From Parcubacteria group bacterium CG11_big_fil_rev_8_21_14_0_20_39_22 (lineage in GTDB: Bacteria > Patescibacteriota > Minisyncoccia > Phycocordibacterales > GCA-002787175), in NCBI GenBank assembly GCA_002787175.1, contig PCWC01000018.1, positions 1-10,925 on the forward strand: 10,925 bases of DNA, written 5' to 3'. The position numbers and the translations under genes are program-made. Shown here in pieces: positions 4,882 to 10,809 of this stretch. Each line of letters begins with the position of its first letter. Position 1 is the first letter of the stretch. A model generated the notes under the pieces. It saw only the letters and a program-made list of their open reading frames with translations. It was not told the origin of the DNA and searched no databases.

Positions 4882-6912
4882 ATGGACGAATCCTCACGAC
4901 TTTTCGCTTATATTACAAAAAAGCCATTGGTCTATGTCTGCCGTGATATTGAAAGGGCTTTTATCTTGCCTCCTGATACTGAAGGTTACTTTATTGTAAC
5001 TAACGACACGCCAGACGGTCGAGCCATAAAGGAAAAAGCGGTCGAAAATGTACTTTTAATAAAAAGGTCCGAAAATGAGAATCTAATCTCGACTGATAAG
5101 CTAATCGAACATCCCCAAACAAAAAAGTTTCTTAAAAAGATTGGTGCAAACTCGATCACGGTTTTCAAAAATGATAGTCAGATTGAAAAATCTGCTCGAA
5201 ATGTTGGTGTGAAAATTTTAAATCCGAGTGCTGATATGGCACAAAAAATCGAAGATAAGATAAGTCAGGTGAAATGGCTGGGAGAGTCGGCCCGTTTTTT
5301 GCCAAAGCACGAAATTCGCACGTTAAAAGATATAAAATGGGATGGCAAACCTTTTATAATCCAGTTCAATCATTCTTATGCCGGTGAAGGCACTCACCTT
5401 ATTGAAAACGAAAGAATATTGAATCAATTTAGCGAAAAGTTCCCCAACCGAGAAATTCGGAAAGCAAAAATAATACACGGACCGGTATTTACGAGCAATC
5501 ACGCCGTTACAAGCAACGGAGTCGTTCACGGTAATATTAGCTATCAAATCACCGGTCTCTCCCCTTTTACCGATAACCCTTTTGCTACGGTCGGCAATGA
5601 TTTTGGTTTACCAAAAATGATTTTGTCTAAAGAACAGATAAGCAAGTACAGGGAGATAGCCAAAGAAATCGGCGACAAACTTTCAAAAGAGGGCTACAAA
5701 GGTCTGTTTGGAATCGACATAATAATGGAAGAAAAAAGTTGCAAACTTTATTTGCTCGAAATAAATTCAAGACAGACGACCAATGCCACTTTTGAATCGG
5801 GTCTACAGGAGCACAACAACCCGGGTAAACTTACTATCGGCCAAGCACACCTTATGGCACTTCTTGATATTCCGGTTGCCGGACCAGTTGTGGAAATTAG
5901 AAATGGCGGTCAGTTGGTGCAGAGAATAACTAAGTCATGGCAAGAGAAGAATCCAAGGTTAAGAACCAGAAAATTGGAGGAAAAGGGATTTAGAGTATTT
6001 GTGACTCCTTACGGTTCGTCTGGAGGAAAGTCTGGACAAGAAGTCGTAAGAATACAAAATAGCGATAGTTTAGTTGTATCGCATGCTAAATTAAACTCTA
6101 CGGGCAGAGAAATTGCCGAACTTTTGCCCATAAATGACGTGTCTGTGGAAAGGTTGCCAAAAGAAGCTACGGAAATAGTCGATGGTTATATGTCGCTTTT
6201 TGGCAAAAGGTGTCCGTGTCCGTATTTCAATAATACAAAGGGAGGAGTTAGAGCGAGTCTTAAAGTAAGTGGAGGGAAAGGTTTGCCTGAAGAAATTGAG
6301 GAAGAGGTAGGTATCTTGATGCTTCGAGCACATATAGATAAGGAGAAAATGGAGGCGGAAGATATTAGGAAGTTTATGATAGACCACAAAATTGGAGTGG
6401 ATTGCTCGGGACTCTCATATAATATTTTAAACGCAGTGAGGAAAAGTAGAAGGGAAAAATCTTTGCGAAGAAGTCTGTCTTATCCATATGCAAAAACACC
6501 TTGGCGTAAGATTATCGCTCGATTTCGTTCTATCGAAAATACAAATGTAAAGACTTTGGCTCACGATGCAAACAGCGTACAAATCAAGATGCAAGAAGTC
6601 CGTCCCGGAGATATGATAACGATGATTTATGAAGATAAGGCGGTACGGGAATATGATCACTTACTTGTAGTAACCGAAGTCGAGAGACACGACAATGAAC
6701 CGATACGAATACGGTATGTAAACTCGGTTGCTTGGCCGAGTGACGGTATATACGGACACGGAGTAAGTGAAGGAGTAATACATATAGAAAAACCTGGTGA
6801 GGATATCACTAAACAGAGATGGGTTGAGAAAGGAAAAGAAGGAGAGGAAAATTATACCCTAAGAAAAGCAAAGGAAGCTAAGGTGGAGGTGAGGAGGGTG
6901 AATAGGTGTTAG
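4882..6912 (+). CDS. ATP-grasp ligase fused to a C-terminal NlpC/P60-like cysteine amidase domain
   Basis: A 676-aa protein with no signal peptide or membrane helix, so predicted cytoplasmic. Residues about 1-330 form an ATP-grasp module: a Rossmann-like preATP region, a nucleotide-binding loop FNHSYAGEGTHLI (162-174), and the metal/ATP site GLFGIDIIM (274-282, Asp279) with LLEINSRQT (291-299, Glu293, Asn295, Arg297). Residues about 330-430 are a beta-rich connector. Residues about 435-650 look like an NlpC/P60 (papain-like) domain: a CPCPYFNN lead-in (444-451), IGVDCSGLSYNIL (504-516) with candidate nucleophile Cys508, RPGDMI (574-579), and DHLLVVTEVE (592-601) with candidate His593; Asn614 is a possible third member. 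ATP-grasp enzymes form amide bonds and NlpC/P60 domains cut them, as in glutathionylspermidine synthetase/amidase, but here the domain order is reversed and the families differ. Substrate unknown; mraY next door hints at cell-wall peptides. The last seven residues and the stop lie in a direct repeat. Confidence 0.82.
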   Translation: MDESSRLFAYITKKPLVYVCRDIERAFILPPDTEGYFIVTNDTPDGRAIKEKAVENVLLIKRSENENLISTDKLIEHPQTKKFLKKIGANSITVFKNDSQIEKSARNVGVKILNPSADMAQKIEDKISQVKWLGESARFLPKHEIRTLKDIKWDGKPFIIQFNHSYAGEGTHLIENERILNQFSEKFPNREIRKAKIIHGPVFTSNHAVTSNGVVHGNISYQITGLSPFTDNPFATVGNDFGLPKMILSKEQISKYREIAKEIGDKLSKEGYKGLFGIDIIMEEKSCKLYLLEINSRQTTNATFESGLQEHNNPGKLTIGQAHLMALLDIPVAGPVVEIRNGGQLVQRITKSWQEKNPRLRTRKLEEKGFRVFVTPYGSSGGKSGQEVVRIQNSDSLVVSHAKLNSTGREIAELLPINDVSVERLPKEATEIVDGYMSLFGKRCPCPYFNNTKGGVRASLKVSGGKGLPEEIEEEVGILMLRAHIDKEKMEAEDIRKFMIDHKIGVDCSGLSYNILNAVRKSRREKSLRRSLSYPYAKTPWRKIIARFRSIENTNVKTLAHDANSVQIKMQEVRPGDMITMIYEDKAVREYDHLLVVTEVERHDNEPIRIRYVNSVAWPSDGIYGHGVSEGVIHIEKPGEDITKQRWVEKGKEGEENYTLRKAKEAKVEVRRVNRC

Positions 6913-7073
6913 CAAAAACATGTAACGTGTAGCGTATAACATGTAGCACGAAAAGAAGGAGAGAATTCACCTAATTCATCTAATTTCTAATTGACCTAAT
7001 AAAATTTCAAATCGGAAAGAGGAGGGGAATAGGTGTTAGGATGAGTCATGTAACGTGTAGCGTATAACATGTA
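6900..7073 (+). repeat. Direct repeat pair flanking an AT-rich spacer
   Basis: GAATAGGTGTTAG occurs at 6900-6912 and 7027-7039. Six to seven different bases follow each, then an identical 27-nt segment at 6919-6945 and 7047-7073 beginning CATGTAACGTGTAGCG. The two copies are 127-128 nt apart. The first copy contains the stop codon of the ATP-grasp gene. Related degenerate words (CATGGAGCGTGTAGC, TTGTAACGTTTAAC) continue to about 7135, giving a low-complexity array. Inverse copies of the GGTGTTAG word occur at 2461-2470 and 7316-7325. Confidence 0.75.
6964..7013 (+). repeat. AT-rich intergenic repeat related to the long inverted repeats
   Basis: The segment reads AATTCACCTAATT, then CTAATTTCTAATT, then CTAATAAAATTTC. 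It aligns with the inner half of the right inverted repeat (about 8552-8590) and the corresponding part of the left copy, so it is a third, partial member of the same family. It lies between the two direct-repeat copies. Confidence 0.6.
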
Positions 7074-7161
7074 ACATAAAGGCATGGAGCGTGTAGCTTG
7101 TAACGTTTAACACAAAGCATAGAACATAAAGACGGGAGAAAGGGAGAGAGGAGAGGTTGAA

Positions 7162-7202
7162 GGCAGTCTGACTACCTCCGCGACGGAGGTAGTCAGACTG
7201 CC
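7162..7202. repeat. Perfect 19-bp hairpin
   Basis: GGCAGTCTGACTACCTCCG (7162-7180), a 3-nt CGA loop, and its exact complement (7184-7202). It lies between the direct-repeat array and the short copy of the modular repeat. No T-tract follows (CCGGGGAAAA), so it is more likely a mobile palindromic unit than a terminator. A partial match to one arm occurs at 4784-4804. Confidence 0.7.
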
Positions 7203-7207
7203 GGGGA

Positions 7208-7286
7208 AAATCCCTCCCCTCATAAGAATGAGGTACTCCCTTTATCAAAGGGAGAATAGCCCCGTCCGCCGTGGCGGACGGGGCTA
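7208..7286 (+). repeat. Modular structured repeat element, short copy
   Basis: Three hairpins in a row: CCTCAT-AAGA-ATGAGG (7218-7233), CTCCCTTT-ATC-AAAGGGAG (7236-7254) and TAGCCCCGTCCGCC/GGCGGACGGGGCTA (7257-7286). It shares its first 12 nt and its last two modules with 4540-4743. The final hairpin has different inner arm bases but is still fully paired. A loose T-rich run (7286-7305) follows, so this copy might also end transcription from the ATP-grasp gene. A tandem AGCTAACACCTAA/AGCTAACAGCTAT pair follows at about 7313-7340. Confidence 0.65.
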
Positions 7287-7348
7287 TTCTACTCTTATTT
7301 TTCTTCCCTAGCAGCTAACACCTAAAAGCTAACAGCTATTCTCCTTTG

Positions 7349-7377
7349 TTTCCATTTTATGGCTTTTTTGCTATCCT
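7349..7377 (+). promoter_or_regulatory. Leaderless promoter of mraY
   Basis: TATCCT (7372-7377) ends 6 nt before the ATG at 7384. A weak -35, TTTCCA (7349-7354), lies 17 nt upstream. AGG directly abuts the ATG and cannot work as a Shine-Dalgarno site at zero spacing. Confidence 0.45.
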
Positions 7378-7383
7378 CTTAGG

Positions 7384-8526
7384 ATGGAACAAGTAATTCT
7401 CGACATCGGCATTCTCTCATCTGTTATAAGCTTTGCTTTGATAGCGTGCATTTTTTCGCTTGGGCTTGCACCGATTATTATAGATTTTCTATACAAGTTC
7501 AATATAACGGTCGGGCGTCGAGGTGGCTATGACCCAACCCTTCTTTTTGAAGGAAGGAAGGATAAAATAAACACCCCTACTATGGGCGGGGTACTTGTAA
7601 TATTTACGGTTGCCCTTATCACAATACTTTTTAATTGGGAGAGAAGTTTTACTTGGGTACCAATCGGGGTGATGCTTTTGTCGGCTTTTTTGGGAGCACT
7701 TGATGATCTTTTAAACATATTTGGGCAAAAAAGACGAAGCCGGTCGATAAAGCAAACGCTTGTACTTATAAAAGTCCATAGAGATGTTGGGGTAAGGATA
7801 TGGCTTATCATTACCCTACCCTGGACAGCATTTAAGAGGACCTCCCTTTGGCTCGGCTCTCATCCAGGTAAAGGGGTACACGTTCACGAAAAACTGGCCC
7901 TACAATTTATCGCCGGTGCCATAACCGCCTGGTGGATATTTTTTAAACTTGGTGAGAGTTGGAAAGAAATCGTTCTTCCCTTTTCTGGCGGTGAGACACT
8001 GGCGATAGGATGGCTACTTGTACCTCTTATAATCTTGATTGTAATGTTTACGGCAAATGCTGTTAATATAGCCGACGGTATGGACGGTCTTGCTGGCGGG
8101 ATGATGATACCGACTTTTACCGGACTTATGTTTTTATCTTGGGTCGGAGGATATACCGAAATTGCAATATTAAACGCCACGGTACTCGGTGCACTTATAA
8201 CCTATACGTATTTCAATATAAAGCCAGCGAGATTTCAGATGGGTGATGTCGGATCACTCGGTCTTGGTGCTCTCATAGCCATAAACGCACTTGTGATAAA
8301 TCAGATGGTGGCACTTGCACTCTTGGGTTTTATGTTTTATGTCGAAGCGATTTCGGTACTAGTGCAAATTGCGGGACGAACCTTTTTGGGACGCCGGATA
8401 TTTAGAATGGCACCCCTACACCATCACTTTGAGCTAAAGGGCTGGAGTGAGGAAAAGACGATAATGAGATTTTGGGTTATACATTTGTTTTTTGTGATTT
8501 TGGGGGTATGGGTGGGGCTCCATTGA
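7384..8526 (+). CDS. mraY: Phospho-N-acetylmuramoyl-pentapeptide transferase MraY
   Basis: A 380-aa polytopic inner-membrane enzyme that transfers phospho-MurNAc-pentapeptide from UDP to undecaprenyl phosphate, making lipid I. Family motifs are intact: TPTMGG (64-69), LGALDDLLN (103-111, Asp107/Asp108), NAVNIADGMDGLAGG (225-239, Asp231/Asp234), FQMGDVGSLGLG (284-295, Asp288) and MAPLHHHFELKGW (342-354, His346-348). It has about ten hydrophobic segments. The cytoplasmic loop after the DD motif (about 112-170) is roughly 45 residues longer than in E. coli MraY, contains a hydrophobic stretch (IWLIITLPWTAF) and accounts for the extra length. No other mur/fts gene is nearby, so it has left the usual dcw cluster. 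It follows the ATP-grasp/amidase gene after a 471-nt repeat-rich gap with its own promoter and ends 18 nt before the right inverted repeat. Confidence 0.96.
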   Translation: MEQVILDIGILSSVISFALIACIFSLGLAPIIIDFLYKFNITVGRRGGYDPTLLFEGRKDKINTPTMGGVLVIFTVALITILFNWERSFTWVPIGVMLLSAFLGALDDLLNIFGQKRRSRSIKQTLVLIKVHRDVGVRIWLIITLPWTAFKRTSLWLGSHPGKGVHVHEKLALQFIAGAITAWWIFFKLGESWKEIVLPFSGGETLAIGWLLVPLIILIVMFTANAVNIADGMDGLAGGMMIPTFTGLMFLSWVGGYTEIAILNATVLGALITYTYFNIKPARFQMGDVGSLGLGALIAINALVINQMVALALLGFMFYVEAISVLVQIAGRTFLGRRIFRMAPLHHHFELKGWSEEKTIMRFWVIHLFFVILGVWVGLH

Positions 8527-8544
8527 AGCAAAGCTTTAGTGAAG

Positions 8545-8721
8545 AATTTCTAATTCACCTAATTAACCTAATTTCTAATAAAATTTCCAATGTTTTAATT
8601 TTCAATTTTCAAACTCGGATAGTCAGGCAAGTTGGTAATTTGATATTTTGATTTTAGTATTTTATTAGGTGAATTAGACGAATTAGTAATTAGGTGAATT
8701 TATTGCATGTATAATTATTTC
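8545..8721 (+). repeat. Long inverted repeat, right copy (IR-R)
   Basis: This is the inverted partner of 3228-3389. It carries a 15-nt insertion after CCAAT (8590s) relative to the left copy and about five substitutions. It fills the whole mraY-to-8707 gap and runs 15 nt into the next gene, supplying its AGGTG ribosome-binding candidate (8692-8696) and its ATG. The block enclosed by the two copies is 5,155 bp (3390-8544). Confidence 0.9.
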
Positions 8722-9456
8722 AATCAAAAGACTACAGAAGATTTTTCGCCGGAGAATGTGGAAGCCATGTACGATCAGGGTTTTGTTTTTACGAGGATTG
8801 GTAGAGGGGTGATGCAACAGATAAGAAGTGTACGGATTGATTTGGAGAAGTTTGATCTGACGAGTGAAAATAGGAGGATACTTAGGAAAGTTGATAAGTT
8901 TAAAGTTGGTAAGTTTGAAGTCCCGTACGGAGGGTATGACTGGACTATAGGAAAACTGGCAAAAGATTTTTATGATTCGAGAGGTGCCGATTTTAGCGCA
9001 AATAAAATAAAAGAAATTTTGACATCGGATAAGAGTAATTTCAACACTCTATTTACCTACACTGAGGATGACGCCGAGATACCGCTCGGATACGCGATAT
9101 GTTTTGAGACAGAAAATATACTACATTATGCTTATCCTTTTTTTGACCATATTCACTATCCCAAAGATACCAGCATGGCGATGATGCTTGAGGCAATTGA
9201 GTATGCAAAAAAGACAAATAAGAAATATATCTATCTCGGCTCTCTGTCTCAATATAAAACACAATTTAAGGGGTTTGAGTGGTTTGATGTGGGAGACACG
9301 GATAAACACGTAAGGGAGACACGTATTAAAACAGATGGTGAGGGTATAGATAAAAACGAAGAAGGACAGATAAACAAGGATGATGGGTGCTGGAGTAACG
9401 ATATTGAAAAAGCTAAAACAGTTTTAACTCTCTTAAAATTAAAGGGTAATTTATAA
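8707..9456 (+). CDS. ATE/Bpt-like aminoacyl-tRNA-protein transferase relative (GNAT-fold)
   Basis: A 249-aa soluble protein. The layout matches arginyl/leucyl-tRNA-protein transferases. SPENVEAMYDQGFVFTR (14-30) and VRIDLEKF (42-49) correspond to the end of the ATE N-terminal domain. LTSENRRILRK (51-61) corresponds to the conserved QRRxLKR-like segment. LGYAICF (127-133), YAYPFFDHIHYP (141-152), and KKYIYLGSLSQYKTQFKGFEWFD (172-194) correspond to the GNAT-like C-terminal domain, where ATE enzymes have YLGYYI...MxYK. The N-terminal cysteine motifs of true ATE/Bpt proteins are absent and only Cys132 and Cys228 are present, so the exact donor or acceptor may differ; a plain GNAT acetyltransferase is the alternative. 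The tail (200-235) is charged. A TGA at 8695 prevents upstream extension, and the ATG has AGGTG 10 nt before it. The start region lies inside the right inverted repeat. Confidence 0.7.
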   Translation: MYNYFNQKTTEDFSPENVEAMYDQGFVFTRIGRGVMQQIRSVRIDLEKFDLTSENRRILRKVDKFKVGKFEVPYGGYDWTIGKLAKDFYDSRGADFSANKIKEILTSDKSNFNTLFTYTEDDAEIPLGYAICFETENILHYAYPFFDHIHYPKDTSMAMMLEAIEYAKKTNKKYIYLGSLSQYKTQFKGFEWFDVGDTDKHVRETRIKTDGEGIDKNEEGQINKDDGCWSNDIEKAKTVLTLLKLKGNL

Positions 9457-9459
9457 AAA

Positions 9460-10153
9460 ATGGAACCTACAAACACATCCGCTTATTATTACTTTTTCTG
9501 AATCAAAAAAAGCGACGAGGTATCTCTTTTATCGTCAACTATCGGATAGTATTCCTGTTCTTGCCATTCCCTTTATCATTCTACTTATACTAAGTTCGCT
9601 TATAATATCCGTGTATATCGTAGCAATTATGGATTCTGATTGGTGGCAGATTATCTTTATGACCCCAGTGCCATATTTTTTTATACTTTTAGCATTGATT
9701 TTCATCAATCACTATGTCAATGCTCACAAGTATTCCAAGAACAGATACATTTTTGATGACAAAAAAATAACAATATTTTCCGGACCAGACTCACAGGAGA
9801 TTCCATACAACAATATTATTTTTGTTAAACCTTTGAGCGATAAATATCTCGAAAATAAATTTGATGTTTCATCTTTAAAAATTGGATATGAGCAATACGC
9901 AAATTTGTTTAATGGTTCTATGTGTGATGGAGTTGAACGCATTTCAAAAGGTGGAATAACAGAAATCATCAAATTCGTATCATACTTGACCAACGCTTCA
10001 AAATCAGGGAACACTTCAAGGACATTGTTTATCCCTTTTCAATCTAAGTACCAATCTCCAATCTCACCACTATTAGACGCGATGGACGCCTATATGATAA
10101 TTGAGTCGTACATAAAAAATGAGTCTGAACGGTTTAGGAAGCAAACAATGTAA
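9460..10153 (+). CDS. Frameshifted two-helix membrane protein with possible bacterial PH-like domain
   Basis: Translation from the GTG at 9611 gives only 180 aa, but the same frame is open back to 9443 and encodes convincing protein (ESKKATRYLFYRQLSDS, then a hydrophobic helix IPVLAIPFIILLILSSL) with no ATG/GTG/TTG start. An ATG at 9460, three nucleotides after the previous stop, is in the neighbouring frame and reads MEPTNTSAYYYFF before a TGA at 9499-9501. A +1 shift, or one base fewer in the T5 run 9493-9497, joins them into a protein of about 230 aa. It then has two transmembrane helices (about 9550-9635 and 9645-9720), followed by a beta-rich region (YIFDDKKITIFSG, IPYNNIIFVKPL) that resembles bPH domains such as YdbS/YdbT. 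That resemblance is weak. It is either a pseudogene, an assembly error, or a programmed frameshift at TTC-TGA. It is probably coupled to the upstream gene. Confidence 0.65.
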
Positions 10154-10191
10154 ACAAAGAAAGATGTGAAGAGTTGTACAAAATAATCACA

Positions 10192-10527
10192 CTATTCAAT
10201 TAAAAATTGGACCTTTTTTAATACTTCGGAGGTGGTGTGAGGATCTGCTTTGCCGATCTTTTTAGCGGAGCGGAATTTCCAATCTACAGACCGTACCTGA
10301 TCGGCGATGACCACACTGACAATCTTTTTAATAGTAACAGAGACCTCAAAAGGATATCCTTTCTTTTTTGATGTTATGGGACAAACCAATACAAGCCCCG
10401 ATTTTGCATTGTAGAGCTTCGGAGACACCACAAAGGCCGTACGTCTGCCGTCTTGCTCGTGGCCTTTTGTGGGAGCAAAATCAAGAAAGATGATATCGCC
10501 TCTGTCCGGAGCATTTGTCTTCTTCAT
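10192..10527 (-). CDS. mazF: MazF-type endoribonuclease toxin
   Basis: A 111-aa type II toxin that cleaves mRNA at short sequences. It aligns along its whole length with E. coli MazF: GDIIFLDFAPTKGHEQDGRR (10-29), VVSPKLYNAKSG (33-44), CPITSKKKGYPFEV (49-62), IADQVRSVDW (94-103) and a closing FLI. The catalytic pair is present at Arg29 and Thr52, matching the E. coli numbering. The gene follows mazE with a single-base gap (TAATATG), so the two are translationally coupled, antitoxin first. It converges on the frameshifted membrane gene, and 38 nt lie between them with no obvious terminator. Confidence 0.95.
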   Translation of the reverse strand: MKKTNAPDRGDIIFLDFAPTKGHEQDGRRTAFVVSPKLYNAKSGLVLVCPITSKKKGYPFEVSVTIKKIVSVVIADQVRSVDWKFRSAKKIGKADPHTTSEVLKKVQFLIE

Positions 10528-10528
10528 A

Positions 10529-10774
10529 TTACCAGAGTTCTTTTCCCTTATGATCGCCCCATCGGAATTCCTTATGGAGATTGTCTTTGCTTATCATACT
10601 TACCATGCCTTTTAGAGTCTCTTCGTTTGCCAAGGATTTCATAACGATTTCTTGGCCTTTGGAAGAAAGGGACACTTCCGAACCTTCTTGCAGATTCCGA
10701 GAATCTGCAAGACCTCGCGGAAGACGCACCGCTAAGCTGTTGCCCCATTTTTGGATCCTTGTGGTTGTTTTCAT
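10529..10774 (-). CDS. mazE: MazE-type antitoxin (AbrB/SpoVT fold)
   Basis: An 81-aa antitoxin and autorepressor. The N-terminal swapped-hairpin DNA-binding domain carries the signature IQKWGNSLAVRLPRGLA (7-23) and the strand EGSEVSLSSKGQEIVM (30-45). The C-terminal toxin-binding tail DNLHKEFRWGDHKGKELW (64-81) closely parallels the end of E. coli MazE. The pair looks complete and functional. The -10 TAAAAT (10781-10786, minus) ends 6 nt before the ATG, predicting a leaderless message, and an imperfect palindrome lies just upstream of it, as expected for MazE autoregulation. Confidence 0.94.
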   Translation of the reverse strand: MKTTTRIQKWGNSLAVRLPRGLADSRNLQEGSEVSLSSKGQEIVMKSLANEETLKGMVSMISKDNLHKEFRWGDHKGKELW

Positions 10775-10780
10775 AATATA

Positions 10781-10809
10781 ATTTTAGTGTGTATACATAA
10801 GTATATACA
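10781..10809 (-). promoter_or_regulatory. mazEF promoter with imperfect palindromic operator
   Basis: The -10 TAAAAT (minus strand, 10781-10786) lies 6 nt before mazE. Upstream, TGTATAC (10790-10796), ATAA and GTATATACA (10801-10809) form an imperfect inverted repeat across the -35/spacer region, a plausible binding site for MazE or the MazEF complex. Confidence 0.45.

Noticed and set aside
4751..4999. 82-aa open frame upstream of and overlapping the ATP-grasp start
   Set aside because: It overlaps the well-supported ATP-grasp frame and the promoter at 4845-4874, starts at a TTG with no ribosome-binding site, and has no recognisable protein features.
6091..6660. Minus-strand frames of 67-98 aa opposite the amidase domain
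   Set aside because: The plus strand carries the DCSG and DHLL motifs in a single long frame; the antisense frames show only composition-driven residues.
7044..7135. Possible CRISPR array from recurring TGTAACGTGTAGCG words
   Set aside because: Units are degenerate, spacing is irregular, there are no unique spacers of constant length, and no cas genes are present.
7036..7248. 70-aa minus-strand frame across the repeat cluster
   Set aside because: It reads through the direct repeat, the 19-bp palindrome and the modular repeat. Its repetitive translation (YTLHAFMLHVIRYTLH) reflects the repeat, not a protein.
3228..8721. Classical composite transposon
   Set aside because: The inverted repeats are convincing, but no transposase, integrase or target-site duplication is visible, and the enclosed genes are core functions.
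9053..9476. Several minus-strand frames of 62-75 aa opposite the ATE-like gene
   Set aside because: They are antisense shadows of a gene with clear family motifs, mutually overlapping and without start signals.
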